This document shows positions 8,784 to 17,328 of a stretch of DNA of 64,000 nucleotides, piece by piece (the stretch's first letter is position 1; every line of letters begins with the position of its first letter). Under the pieces are notes generated by a model. The model made no database searches. It worked only from the letters and a program-made list of their open reading frames with translations, and had not been told where the DNA came from. Source of the DNA: Azospirillum sp. TSH58 (GTDB lineage Bacteria; Pseudomonadota; Alphaproteobacteria; Azospirillales; Azospirillaceae); the NCBI RefSeq assembly GCF_003119115.1, contig NZ_CP022364.1, positions 644,501-708,500 of the forward strand, given 5' to 3'. A program made the translations under genes and the position numbers.

Positions 8784-8888
8784 GCCCCCACCCTCCCCAC
8801 TTCGTGGGTCCCCTCCCTCCCCCGCTGACGCAGGGGAGGGCCTAATGTTCCCTCCCCTGCGTCAGCGGGGGAGGGTTAGGGTGGGGGC
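8784..8888. repeat. Large GC-rich palindromic element (copy 1)
   Basis: A perfect 26-base inverted repeat (8815-8840 with 8850-8875, core CCCCCGCTGACGCAGGGG) closes a 9-base loop, and outer arms GCCCCCACCCT (8784-8794) and AGGGTGGGGGC (8878-8888) also pair. It lies between mrp and the antiporter gene and overlaps the latter's leader. Related copies lie at 12478-12525 and 31491-31592. It probably folds in RNA and may end mrp transcription. Confidence 0.85.
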
Positions 8889-8911
8889 AAAGCCTTTAGA
8901 GGGTGGGCCCC

Positions 8912-10720
8912 ATGCCGGATTTCGTGACGTTGGTGGTGCTGCTGGCCGCCGTGGTCCTGGCGGTCCCGGTGGCCAAGCGGATCGGCTTCGGCGGGCCGCT
9001 CGGCTATCTCGCGGCGGGGCTGGCCATCGGGCCGGGCGGGCTCGGGCTGGTGACGGACGTCGAGGCGATCCGGCACGTCTCCGAACTCGGCGTCATCATG
9101 CTGCTGTTCCTGATCGGGCTGGAGCTGCGCCCCGCCCGCCTCTGGGTGATGCGCCGGTCGGTGCTGGGACTCGGCGGCGCCCAGGTCGCGGTGACCGCCA
9201 TCGTGATCGGCGCCGCCGCCTTCCTCCTGCTGGGATTCACCCCCGCCGCCGCCGCGGTGACCGGATTCGGCCTGTCGCTGTCCTCCACCGCCATGGTGCT
9301 GCCCATGCTGGCGGAGCGGGAGCTGCTGACCACCAACGCCGGGCGCAGCGCCTTCTCCATCCTGCTCTTCCAGGACCTCGCCATCATCCCGGCGGTGGCG
9401 CTGCTGCCGCTGCTCGGCCATGGCGCCGGGGAGGTGCCAGACGCGGGGACGGCGTGGCTGGCCGTCCTGAAGGCCGGCGGCGCGGTCGCGGCGATCCTGG
9501 CCGGCGGGCGCTATTTGCTGCGCCCGGTTCTGCGCGCCGTGGACGGCGCCCGGACGCCGGAGATCTTCACCGCCGCCGCCCTGCTGATCGTGCTGGGCAC
9601 CGCCCTGTTCGCCGCGTGGGCGGGGCTGTCCATGTCGCTCGGCGCCTTCATGGCCGGGGTGCTGCTGTCCGATTCGGAGTACCGGCACGAGGTGCAGGCG
9701 GACATCGCGCCGTTCGAGGGGCTGCTGCTCGGCCTGTTCTTCGTCTCGGTGGGCATGGGGGCCGATGTGGCGGCGCTGATGGCCGAGCCGGTGCGCTACC
9801 TGTCGCTGGCGCTCGGGCTGATGGCGCTGAAGGCGGCGGTCCTGTTCGGGCTGGCCCGCCTGTCCGGCCTGCGTCCCGGCGGCTCGACGCGGCTGTCCAC
9901 CGTGCTGAGCCAAGGCGGCGAGTTCGGCTTCGTGCTGTTCGGGCTCGCCGTCGGCGTCGGGGCGATGAGCGGCGGACAGGCGGCGACGGCCATGCTGGTG
10001 GTCACGCTGTCGATGATCGCCACCCCCTTCGTCTTCGCGGCGGAGGAGCGCTGGCTGGCGCCGCGCCTGATCGTGAAGCCCGTGCGCCCCTACGACACCA
10101 TCGCGCCGGACGGCGAGCCGCCGGTGCTGATCTGCGGCTTCGGCCGGGTCGGGCAGATCGTCGGGCGCGTGCTGCGGCTGCGCGGCATCCCCTTCACGGC
10201 GCTGGAGCAGAGCGCCGAGCAGGTCGACGTCGTGCGGCGCTTCGGCAACAAGGTCTATTACGGCGACCCGTCGCGGCTCGACCTGCTGCGCGCCGCCGGG
10301 GCCGACAAGGCCAAGGTGCTGGTGGTGGCGCTGGAGGACATGGAGCAGTCGCTGCGCGTGGTCGAGCTGGCGACGCGCCACTTCCCGCACCTCGTCATCC
10401 ACGCCCGCGCCCGCAACCGCCGCCACGCCCATTTCCTGATGGACCGCGGCGTCACGCATTTCGTGCGCGAGACCTACGATTCCAGCCTGCGGCTGACCGG
10501 CGGCGTGCTGCAATCGCTGGGCCTGCCGCCGGAGGAGACCCGCCACACGCTGGAGACCTTCCGCGAGCATGACGAGCGCACGCTGATCCGCCAGCACGCC
10601 GTGCATCACGACGAGAACCGCCTGATCCAAACCTCCCGCCAGGCCGCCGCCGAGCTTCAGGCGCTGTTCGAGGCCGACCGCGAGGAACGGGAGGAGGAGC
10701 GGGACCGCAAGACCGTCTGA
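8912..10720 (+). CDS. Kef-type (CPA2) monovalent cation:proton antiporter with TrkA-N domain
   Basis: Inner-membrane antiporter of the CPA2 family, probably exchanging K+ (or Na+) for H+. The 602-residue protein has about twelve hydrophobic helices over residues 1-390, including GFGLSLSSTAMVLPML (the family's conserved helix) and LLFQDLAIIP with the membrane-embedded Asp. A cytoplasmic RCK/TrkA-N domain follows, with the nucleotide-binding VLICGFGRVGQIVGRVL near residue 410. The C-terminal 35 residues are highly charged (EADREEREEERDRK). The ATG at 8912 has GAGGGTGGG upstream; a GTG three codons earlier is possible. No KefF/KefG-like ancillary protein is adjacent, so KefB/KefC naming is not safe. 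Confidence 0.92.
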   Translation: MPDFVTLVVLLAAVVLAVPVAKRIGFGGPLGYLAAGLAIGPGGLGLVTDVEAIRHVSELGVIMLLFLIGLELRPARLWVMRRSVLGLGGAQVAVTAIVIGAAAFLLLGFTPAAAAVTGFGLSLSSTAMVLPMLAERELLTTNAGRSAFSILLFQDLAIIPAVALLPLLGHGAGEVPDAGTAWLAVLKAGGAVAAILAGGRYLLRPVLRAVDGARTPEIFTAAALLIVLGTALFAAWAGLSMSLGAFMAGVLLSDSEYRHEVQADIAPFEGLLLGLFFVSVGMGADVAALMAEPVRYLSLALGLMALKAAVLFGLARLSGLRPGGSTRLSTVLSQGGEFGFVLFGLAVGVGAMSGGQAATAMLVVTLSMIATPFVFAAEERWLAPRLIVKPVRPYDTIAPDGEPPVLICGFGRVGQIVGRVLRLRGIPFTALEQSAEQVDVVRRFGNKVYYGDPSRLDLLRAAGADKAKVLVVALEDMEQSLRVVELATRHFPHLVIHARARNRRHAHFLMDRGVTHFVRETYDSSLRLTGGVLQSLGLPPEETRHTLETFREHDERTLIRQHAVHHDENRLIQTSRQAAAELQALFEADREEREEERDRKTV

Positions 10721-10736
10721 CGCCCCTCCCCCGGCC

Positions 10737-11534
10737 TCAGCCGATCAGCAGGCTGTCGTCGGTGATGTCCTCGCCGCCGCGCTGCTTGGCGAACAGCGCC
10801 AGCAGGTGCGGCACGTCCAGCCCGGCGCGCTGCTCCCCCGACACGTCGAGCACGATCCGACCCTCGTGCAGCATAACCGTGCGGTCGCCGTAGTCCAGCG
10901 CCTGCCTCATGGAGTGGGTGACCATCAGCGTGGTCAGCCGGTTCTCCTCGACGATGCGGCGGGTCAGGCCGAGCACGAACTCCGCCGTTCCGGGGTCGAG
11001 CGCCGCCGTGTGCTCGTCGAGCAGCAGGATCTTCGACCCGGCGAGCGTCGCCATCAGCAGGCTGACCGCCTGCCGCTGCCCGCCGGACAGCAGGCCCATG
11101 CGGTCGTGCAGCCGGTTCTCCAGCCCCAGCCCCAGCTCCGCGATGCGCTCGCGGAAGTGCCGGCGGCGGTCGCCGCGCAGGGCGGAGCCCAGGCCGCGGC
11201 GGCGCCCGCGGGCGGCGGCCAGCGCCATGTTCTCCTCGATGGTGAGCGCGGTGCAGCTTCCGACCATCGGGTCCTGGAAGACGCGGGCGACCAGCGAGGC
11301 GCGCTTCGGCGTCGCCCAGCGGGTGACGTCCACCCCGTCGATGGCGATGCTGCCCTCCTCGGCGATCACGTCACCGGCCAGCGCGCCCAGGAAGGTGGAC
11401 TTGCCGGCGCCGTTGGAGCCGATGACGGTGACGAACTGCCCTTCCGGGATCGTCAGGTCGACGCCGCGCAGGGCGTGCTTCTCCAGCGGGGTGCCGCGCC
11501 CGAAGGTGACGTGGATGCCGTTGACCGTGATCAT
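10737..11534 (-). CDS. ABC transporter ATP-binding protein (TrpX-type system)
   Basis: Cytoplasmic ATPase of an import system, 265 residues. Walker A is GSNGAGKST, the signature LSGGQRQAV, Walker B ILLLDEHTAALDP and the switch His lies in VTHSM. The Walker B Glu is followed by His (DEH), a variant usual in this transporter class. The ATG at 11534 follows GGAGG and overlaps the permease stop as ATGA, so translation is coupled. It is the last gene of the binding protein-permease-ATPase operon. Confidence 0.93.
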   Translation of the reverse strand: MITVNGIHVTFGRGTPLEKHALRGVDLTIPEGQFVTVIGSNGAGKSTFLGALAGDVIAEEGSIAIDGVDVTRWATPKRASLVARVFQDPMVGSCTALTIEENMALAAARGRRRGLGSALRGDRRRHFRERIAELGLGLENRLHDRMGLLSGGQRQAVSLLMATLAGSKILLLDEHTAALDPGTAEFVLGLTRRIVEENRLTTLMVTHSMRQALDYGDRTVMLHEGRIVLDVSGEQRAGLDVPHLLALFAKQRGGEDITDDSLLIG

Positions 11535-12430
11535 CGGACGGCCTCCCTCTTCTTCGACGCGGCCTTCAGCCGCATCCGCGGCAGGATCAGCGCCACCGCG
11601 ACCAGGACGGCGGTGACGAGGTTGAGATCGGAGGCCTGGAGCCCGATGGCGTCCGCCGACAGGGCCAGCTGGACCGCCAGACGGTAGAGGATGGAGCCGA
11701 CGACGCAGCCGACCAGCGCCCACAGCATCGCGCGGGCCGGCAGCACCGTCTCGCCGACGATCACCGCGGCCAGACCTACCACGATGGTGCCGATGCCGGT
11801 GGTCACGTCGGCGAAGCCGTTGGTCTGGGCGAACAGCGCGCCGGCCAGGGCGCACAGCCCGTTCGACAGGGCCATGCCGGCGTAGATGTGGAAGTCCGTC
11901 TGCACCCCCTGCGCGCGGGCCATCCGGGCGTTGACGCCGGTCGCCCGCATGGCGAGACCGAACTCGCTGTTCAGGAAGCGGGACAGCAGCAGAACGACCA
12001 GGACGACCACGACCAGCACGACCAGCGGCCGCACCACATGGTCGGGCAGCCCCAGCCCGTAGAAGGGCGTCAGCACCGTGTCCTGCATCAGCAGCGCCAC
12101 GTTCGGGCGGCCCATCACGCGCAGGTTCACCGAGAACAGCGCGATCATGGTCAGGATGCTGGCCAGCAGGTGCAGGATCTTGAAGCGGACGTTCAGCGTC
12201 GCCGTCACCAGCCCGGCCATCGAGCCGGCCAGCGCCGCGACGAGGCTGGCGATCCACGGATTGACCCCGGCGACCAGCAGCGTGGCGCAGACCGCCGCGC
12301 CCAGCGGGAAGCTGCCGTCCACCGTCAGGTCCGGGAAATCGAGCACCCGGAAGGACAGGTACACGCCAAGGGCGACCAGCGCGTACACCAGCCCGATCTC
12401 GACGGCCCCGAAGAAGGCGATTTCACTCAT
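11531..12430 (-). CDS. ABC transporter permease (branched-chain/TrpX-type)
   Basis: Integral membrane subunit of 299 residues with about eight helices; begins MSEIAFFGAVEIGLVYALVA and includes the DFPDLTVDGSFPLGAAV segment conserved among permeases that pair with the PF04392-type binding proteins. The ATG at 12430 has AAGGA upstream. Its stop overlaps the ATPase start by four bases. A large palindrome separates it from the binding-protein gene, so the three genes may be expressed at different levels from one promoter. Confidence 0.92.
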   Translation of the reverse strand: MSEIAFFGAVEIGLVYALVALGVYLSFRVLDFPDLTVDGSFPLGAAVCATLLVAGVNPWIASLVAALAGSMAGLVTATLNVRFKILHLLASILTMIALFSVNLRVMGRPNVALLMQDTVLTPFYGLGLPDHVVRPLVVLVVVVLVVLLLSRFLNSEFGLAMRATGVNARMARAQGVQTDFHIYAGMALSNGLCALAGALFAQTNGFADVTTGIGTIVVGLAAVIVGETVLPARAMLWALVGCVVGSILYRLAVQLALSADAIGLQASDLNLVTAVLVAVALILPRMRLKAASKKREAVR

Positions 12431-12477
12431 GATTGGTCCTTGGGGCGCGGTTGCGCCGGGCCCCCCTCCCGACCTCA

Positions 12478-12525
12478 CCCCGCTTTGCAGGGGGAGGAGA
12501 AAAGCCCTCCCCCTGCAAAGCGGGG
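12478..12525. repeat. GC-rich palindromic element (copy 2)
   Basis: Perfect 20-base inverted repeat, 12478-12497 with 12506-12525 (core CCCCGCTTTGCAGGGGGAGG), closing an 8-base loop; the flank continues GAGGGTTGGGTGGGGGC as in copies 1 and 3. It sits inside the ABC transporter operon, between binding protein and permease, where a stable mRNA hairpin would protect the upstream message or attenuate the downstream one. Confidence 0.85.
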
Positions 12526-12573
12526 GAGGGTTGGGTGGGGGCCCGTCTCAACCACTCCCCTCAACGAAACAAC

Positions 12574-13542
12574 TTACTGCCCGACCACCTTGGTCGCGCG
12601 CTGGATCACCGCCTCGGGGATGGTCACGCCCATCGCCGCGGCGGACTTGGGATTCACGAACAGGTCGGTGCCCTTGGCGAAGGTCACCGGAACGTCGCCC
12701 GGCTTCTCGCCCTTCAGGATGCGGACCACGGCCTCGCCGGTCTGGCGGCCGACCTGCCGGTAGTCGAAGCCGATGGAGGCCACCGTGCCGCGCGCCACGC
12801 TGTCGGTGTCGGCGGAGAAGACCGGCAGCTTGGCCTGCTGGCCGACCGCGACGACGCTCTCCAGCGCCGAGACGACCGTGTTGTCCAGCGGCACATAGAC
12901 CGCGTCGACCTTGCCGACGAGGCTGCGGGCGGCGGGCTGGGCGTCGGCGGACTTGGTGGCGGTGGCCTCCACCACGGTCAGCCCGGCCTTCTGCGCCTCG
13001 TCCTTCAACGCCTTGACCAGCGAGACGGAGTTCGGCTCGCCGGCGTTGTAGAGGACACCCAGACGCTTGACCGACGGCACGATCTCGCGGATCAGCGCGA
13101 CATGCTCGGCCACCGGAGCCATGTCCGACACGCCGGTGACGTTGGCGCCCGGCTTGTCCAGGCTGCGGACGAGTTGCGCGCCGACCGGATCGGTCACGGC
13201 GGTGAAGACCACCGGAATGTCGCGGGTCGCGGCGACGACGGCCTGGGCCGAGGGGGTGGAGATCGGAACGATCACGTCCGGACGGGCGCCGGCGAACTGG
13301 CGCGCGATCTGCGCGGCGGTCGCGGGGTTGCCCTGGGCGCTCTGATACTCGACCTTCAGGGTGTCACCCGGCGTGTAGCCCGCGGCCTTCAGCGCCTCGA
13401 CCACGCCGTCGCGCGTGGCGTCCAGCGCCGGATGCTCGACGATGGCGGTGATGGCGACGGTCTTGGTCTGGGCGAAGGCGGCGGCGCTGGTCAGCGCGAC
13501 GGCGGCCGTGGCGGCGGCGAGAAACAGGCGGGTGATCGTCAT
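12574..13542 (-). CDS. ABC transporter substrate-binding protein, PF04392 (TrpX-like)
   Basis: Periplasmic binding protein of 322 residues with a signal peptide (FLAAATAAVALTSAAAFA-Q). It has the two-lobe type I fold of the TrpX/DUF534 family: VAITAIVEHPALDATRDGV at the start, IVPISTPSAQAV, VFTAVTDPVGAQLV and GVLYNAGEPNS at the hinge. Members are reported to bind aromatic amino acids, but other substrates occur, so the ligand stays open. The ATG at 13542 has GGGAG upstream. It is the first gene of the transporter operon and is divergent from the small gene at 13623. Confidence 0.92.
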   Translation of the reverse strand: MTITRLFLAAATAAVALTSAAAFAQTKTVAITAIVEHPALDATRDGVVEALKAAGYTPGDTLKVEYQSAQGNPATAAQIARQFAGARPDVIVPISTPSAQAVVAATRDIPVVFTAVTDPVGAQLVRSLDKPGANVTGVSDMAPVAEHVALIREIVPSVKRLGVLYNAGEPNSVSLVKALKDEAQKAGLTVVEATATKSADAQPAARSLVGKVDAVYVPLDNTVVSALESVVAVGQQAKLPVFSADTDSVARGTVASIGFDYRQVGRQTGEAVVRILKGEKPGDVPVTFAKGTDLFVNPKSAAAMGVTIPEAVIQRATKVVGQ

Positions 13543-13622
13543 GGCTCCAGGCTCCCGGAGGGGGTTTGTGCATCCCGTAGACGCCCAGGGGCCGGTCCGT
13601 CAACTGCCGGAGCAGGAATCCG

Positions 13623-13826
13623 ATGAGCGAAGACCCGCGCGACGCCCGACGCCAAGCCCGACTCCAAGCCCTGGAATCCGCCATCGCCGACATCGAGGCG
13701 GAAGCCCGCGCCGCCGCGCACGCCCTGTGCGCCCATGAGCTTCAGATGCGGCTGGAGAACATCGTCCGCCGCGTGGAGGCCCTGCGCGCGGCGCAACCCC
13801 GGGGTGCGGAGGATGGAACGGCGTGA
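13623..13826 (+). CDS. Small hypothetical coiled-coil protein
   Basis: A 67-residue, charged protein rich in Ala, Arg and Glu with one continuous predicted amphipathic helix (ARLQALESAIADIEAEARAA and on). A CAQGAG-like run, GGAGCAGG, precedes the ATG. No family recognised. It starts 80 bases from the divergent binding-protein gene and is followed by the DUF983 gene on the same strand, so a two-gene unit is possible. Because the opposite strand is also open here, the call rests on the ribosome binding site and on the gap it would otherwise leave. Confidence 0.55.
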   Translation: MSEDPRDARRQARLQALESAIADIEAEARAAAHALCAHELQMRLENIVRRVEALRAAQPRGAEDGTA

Positions 13827-13886
13827 CGATCGGTCGCTCCCTCCCCATATGAGGCCCTTCGGGGAGCGGCATGCAGGGGAACGGTC

Positions 13887-14291
13887 ATGACGGCGGAAGA
13901 CAGGGCGGCGGCAGTCGAAGCGGAAGACGGAACGCGGTCGAAGACGACGGCGGCGTTGCGCGGGCTGATGGGGCAATGCCCGGCCTGCGGGCGCGGGCGC
14001 CTGCTGCGGAACTACCTGAAGCCGGTCGACCATTGCGCCCATTGCGGCGAGGCGTTCGGCCATCTGCGCGCCGACGACGCCCCGCCCTGGATGACCATCC
14101 TGATCGTCGGCCACATCATCATCCCGGCCGTCCTGTCGGTCGAGCAGCGCTACGAGCCGGCGACCTGGGTGCATCTCACCATCTGGCCGCTGCTGACGCT
14201 GCTGCTGACCGGCCTGCTGCTGCCGCGCTGCAAGGGCGTGGTGCTGGGGCTGCTGTGGAGCACCGGCGCGCCGGGGTCCGAGCGCGCCTGA
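13887..14291 (+). CDS. DUF983 membrane protein with two zinc-ribbon-like Cys pairs
   Basis: 134 residues: a charged N-terminus, two CxxC pairs (CPACGRG and CAHCGEAF) spaced 18 residues apart, then two or three hydrophobic segments (ILIVGHIIIPAVLS, LTIWPLLTLLLTGLLLP). This is the DUF983 arrangement; members are common in Alphaproteobacteria, of unknown biochemical role, sometimes near cytochrome oxidase genes, which is not the case here. Metal binding is inferred from the Cys pairs. The ATG at 13887 follows a weak GGGGAA-type site. Confidence 0.88.
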   Translation: MTAEDRAAAVEAEDGTRSKTTAALRGLMGQCPACGRGRLLRNYLKPVDHCAHCGEAFGHLRADDAPPWMTILIVGHIIIPAVLSVEQRYEPATWVHLTIWPLLTLLLTGLLLPRCKGVVLGLLWSTGAPGSERA

Positions 14292-14312
14292 TCCCTCTCA
14301 GTCAAAGCTGGC

Positions 14313-16223
14313 CTAATCGAAACTCAGGGAAAAGCTCGCCCGCCCCTGCCCGGCCTGGAAGCGCTGCCACATCACGCCGAAGGCGGCCTCCAGCGCGCGG
14401 GTGAAGCGCACGCCGTCCAGCGCCGGGGAGACCGCCAGCCGGTCCCGCAACCCGCCGCGCAGAGCCGCCAGCCCCGCCGGGTCGGCGACCAGCGCCGCCG
14501 CCCTGGCGACGTAGGCGTCCGGCCCGTCGGTCACCAGATCGGACAGCCCCGCCGAGGCGAGGTGGGTCACCGAATGGCGGGCGCAGAAGCGGTCGCCGCC
14601 CAGCGTCACCACCGGCACGCCCATCCACAGCGCCTCCAGAGTCGTCAGCCCGCCGGAATAGGGGAAGGGGTCGAGCGCCACGTCGACCTCGCCGTAACCG
14701 GCCAGGAACTCCCGGTGCGGCGCCCCGCCCCGCAGGTCCACCCGCGCCGGGTCCAACCCCGCCCGCTCGAACAGGGCCAGCGTGCGGGCCGCGGTGCCGG
14801 CGTCGTCCAGCCCCGGCGTGCGCAGCAGCAGGCGGGAGCCGGGGACGGCGCCCAGCACGCGCGCCCACAGGGCCGCGACCTCCGCGTTCAGCTTGGGCAG
14901 CGCGTTGAAGGACCCGAAGGTGGCGTGACCGCGCGTTGCCAGCGGCAGCGGGGCCACGGCCGGCGCGTCCTCGGGCGGCGCCCAGGGGACGTAGGCGTCG
15001 GGCATGCGCACGACGCCCTCGATGCACCAGCCGTCCGATCCCGGCGGGCTCTGCCGCGAGTCGGAGATCAGGTAATCCATGGCCGGCAGGCCGGTGGTGC
15101 CGACATAGCCGGCCCAGGTCGCCTGCACCGGCGCCGCGCGCCGCGCGAAGACCGGCAGGCGGTTGCCGAAGGTCTGGCCCGCCAGATCGACCAGGATGTG
15201 GATGCCGTCCGCCTGGATGCGCTGGGCCAGCGCCTCGTCGTCCAGGCCGGTGGTCCAGACCCAATGGTCGGCGTGGGCCATCAGCCGCTCCGTCTTCCAG
15301 TCCGGGTTGGCGGTGTTGGCGTAGCAGACGACCTCGAAGGCCGTGCGGTCATGGTTCGCCAGCACCGGTTCCAGGAAGAAGCCCACGGGATGGGCGCGGA
15401 AATCCGGCGAGACATAGCCGATGCGGATCTTCGGCGCCGGAGCGGCCACCGCGGGCGCCGGACGGTCGGGGTGGCGGGCGCCCCAGTCCGCGTGGGCCTG
15501 GGCGATCGCCGGCATGGTCAGCCCCGGCACGAACTGCATCAGGTAGAGGCGCGAGGCGTGCAGCGAATCGATGGTGCCGTGCTGCGCCACCACGGCTTCG
15601 ATCTCCGCCAGGGCCTCCTCCGCCCGCCCCTGCATGGCGAGCACGCGGGTGGCGCGATTCGCCCGCACCTCCGCCCGGCCCGGCGCGAGGGCGAGCGCCG
15701 CGCCATAGGCGTCGTCGGCCTCGCCCAGCCTGTTCATTTCGGCCAGCGCGTTGCCGAGGTTGTAGGGATGCGCCCAGTTGGCCGGGTCGAGCCGCCCCGC
15801 CCGTTCATAGAGCGTCACCGCCTCCGCCCGCCGCGCCCGGGCGCGCAGCAGCACGCCCAGATTGGCGACGGCGGCCAGGGTCTTCGGGTTCAGCGCGATG
15901 GCGCGGCGGAAGAAGGCCTCCGCGCGGGCCGAATCGCCGGCCCGGCGCACCGCCTCCGCCATGGTGAGCAGCCCGTCCATCGCCATCTCCAGCGACGGAT
16001 CGAGGTTCAGCGCCCCGGCGTAGGCGTTGGCCGCCCCGGCGACGTCGCCCAGGCTTTCCATCACCAGCCCATAGTTGGCCCACCAGACGGGGACCGTGGG
16101 ATAGGCGGCGATGGCCCGCCCGATCAGCTCCAAGGCCTCGTCGAACCGCCCGGCCTGCGCCGCGACGAGGCCCTGGCGGTGAAGTCCATCGGCCTCGTGC
16201 GGCGTCATCTTGGGCGGCGTCAT
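14313..16223 (-). CDS. TPR-domain O-GlcNAc-transferase-like (GT41/SPINDLY) protein
   Basis: A 636-residue cytoplasmic protein. Residues about 1-230 are six or so tetratricopeptide repeats (GLVAAQAGRFDEALELIGRA, then ANLGVLLRARARRAEAVTLY); residues about 265-636 are the GT-B catalytic region of family 41: IGYVSPDFRAHPVGFFLEP, ILVDLAGQTFGNRL, FGSFNALPKLN, and ALDPFPYSGGLTTLEALWMG near the C-terminus, which is the donor-nucleotide site. In eukaryotes such enzymes glycosylate Ser/Thr of proteins; bacterial members include protein and peptide glycosyltransferases, and the acceptor here is unknown. It stands alone, 32 bases after thyX on the same strand. Confidence 0.9.
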   Translation of the reverse strand: MTPPKMTPHEADGLHRQGLVAAQAGRFDEALELIGRAIAAYPTVPVWWANYGLVMESLGDVAGAANAYAGALNLDPSLEMAMDGLLTMAEAVRRAGDSARAEAFFRRAIALNPKTLAAVANLGVLLRARARRAEAVTLYERAGRLDPANWAHPYNLGNALAEMNRLGEADDAYGAALALAPGRAEVRANRATRVLAMQGRAEEALAEIEAVVAQHGTIDSLHASRLYLMQFVPGLTMPAIAQAHADWGARHPDRPAPAVAAPAPKIRIGYVSPDFRAHPVGFFLEPVLANHDRTAFEVVCYANTANPDWKTERLMAHADHWVWTTGLDDEALAQRIQADGIHILVDLAGQTFGNRLPVFARRAAPVQATWAGYVGTTGLPAMDYLISDSRQSPPGSDGWCIEGVVRMPDAYVPWAPPEDAPAVAPLPLATRGHATFGSFNALPKLNAEVAALWARVLGAVPGSRLLLRTPGLDDAGTAARTLALFERAGLDPARVDLRGGAPHREFLAGYGEVDVALDPFPYSGGLTTLEALWMGVPVVTLGGDRFCARHSVTHLASAGLSDLVTDGPDAYVARAAALVADPAGLAALRGGLRDRLAVSPALDGVRFTRALEAAFGVMWQRFQAGQGRASFSLSFD

Positions 16224-16255
16224 GACGGTTGGTCCTTACTATGTTGGAGCGGGCG

Positions 16256-17194
16256 TTACTCGGCGCGGCCGAGCTGGTCCATCAGCTCCCGCCACTCGCG
16301 CTTGGACAGGCCGCTGGCCTCCTGGGTCACCGCCTCGCCGGACAGCAGGCGCTTCACCACCTCCAGGCCGGTCTTCGACATGTGGGTGCCGCCCAGCCGG
16401 TACTCGCTGAAGGCGTCGAACACGGCGGGGACCCAGCGCTTCACCACGTCCAGCATGGCCTCCGCATAGACGCGGATCTCGTACTGGGCGTGCGGGTCGG
16501 CGCGCAGGCTGAGGAAATGCAGGAGGTTGTGGAGATCGACCTTCCAGTACCACTGCGTGTAGTAGTTCAGCGTCAGGTTCATGCGCGCCAGCTCGCGCGC
16601 CAGACCCTGGCGGCCCTCCTCGATGGTGGTGCCGTCCTCGCGCTGGTTCAGCATCTCCTCGTAATGGGCGTAGACCGCCTCCGAATCGTCGCGCAGCAGC
16701 TTCATCACCGCCGCCGCCTCGTCGCCCTGGAGAACGTCGCCGCGGCCCTGCCGGTTGACGACGGCCTGGGCGCCCAGGTTCTCGGGCGTCGGGATGTAGA
16801 ACTCGCGGTCGAGGATGGAGTAGCGCGCGGAGTATTCGTTGACGTTCGCCGTGCGGTGGCGAATCCACTGGCGGGCGACGAAGATCGGCAGCTTGACGTG
16901 GAACTTGATCTCGCACATCTCGAACGGGGTCGAGTGGCGGTGGCGCATCAGATACTTGATGAGGCCGGCGTCCTCGGTGACCTTCTTGGTGCCCTTGCCG
17001 TAGGACACGCGCGCCGCCTGGACGACGGCCGAATCGTCGCCCATGTAGTCGACGACGCGCACGAAGCCGTGGTCCAGGACCTCGATCGGCTCGTAGAGGA
17101 TCTCCTCCAGGGCCGGAACGGTGGCGCGGCGGGTGGTGGCGGTGACGGCGCGCAGGCGGTCGATCTCGGCGCGCTGCTCGGGCGTGATCGGCAT
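16256..17194 (-). CDS. thyX: FAD-dependent thymidylate synthase ThyX
   Basis: Makes dTMP from dUMP with methylene-tetrahydrofolate, using FAD and NADPH. The signature RHRxxxxNExSxR is present as [13 protein letters not shown] at residues 112-124. At 312 residues it is longer than the compact thermophile enzymes but normal for Alphaproteobacteria. [20 protein letters not shown] precedes the motif, as usual. The ATG at 17194 has no strong ribosome binding site. It diverges from the tmRNA gene, whose promoter region is 100 bases away. Confidence 0.96.
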   Translation of the reverse strand: MPITPEQRAEIDRLRAVTATTRRATVPALEEILYEPIEVLDHGFVRVVDYMGDDSAVVQAARVSYGKGTKKVTEDAGLIKYLMRHRHSTPFEMCEIKFHVKLPIFVARQWIRHRTANVNEYSARYSILDREFYIPTPENLGAQAVVNRQGRGDVLQGDEAAAVMKLLRDDSEAVYAHYEEMLNQREDGTTIEEGRQGLARELARMNLTLNYYTQWYWKVDLHNLLHFLSLRADPHAQYEIRVYAEAMLDVVKRWVPAVFDAFSEYRLGGTHMSKTGLEVVKRLLSGEAVTQEASGLSKREWRELMDQLGRAE

Positions 17195-17293
17195 GGGTAC
17201 TCCGGGGACTGAATTCGGGCGGCACTCTACGTCCGCGAACCCGGACAGTCACCCCCTTCGCAAGGGCCTCCGGTCAGAATCCGCCGCACCCCC

Positions 17294-17322
17294 TTTCCAT
17301 ATCCGGATGAAGGGCCTATATT
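17294..17322 (+). promoter_or_regulatory. Candidate promoter of the tmRNA gene
   Basis: TTTCCA (17294-17299) and TATATT (17317-17322) are 17 bases apart, matching the sigma-70 consensus at 4 and 5 of 6 positions, and lie just before the acceptor piece of the tmRNA. Transcription would start near 17329. Confidence 0.55.
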
Positions 17323-17328
17323 GGGTCC

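Noticed and set aside
11531..12257. Long upstream extension of the ABC ATPase frame
   Set aside because: It reads as a shadow of the permease gene; the ATPase starts at 11534 with a ribosome binding site and ATGA overlap.
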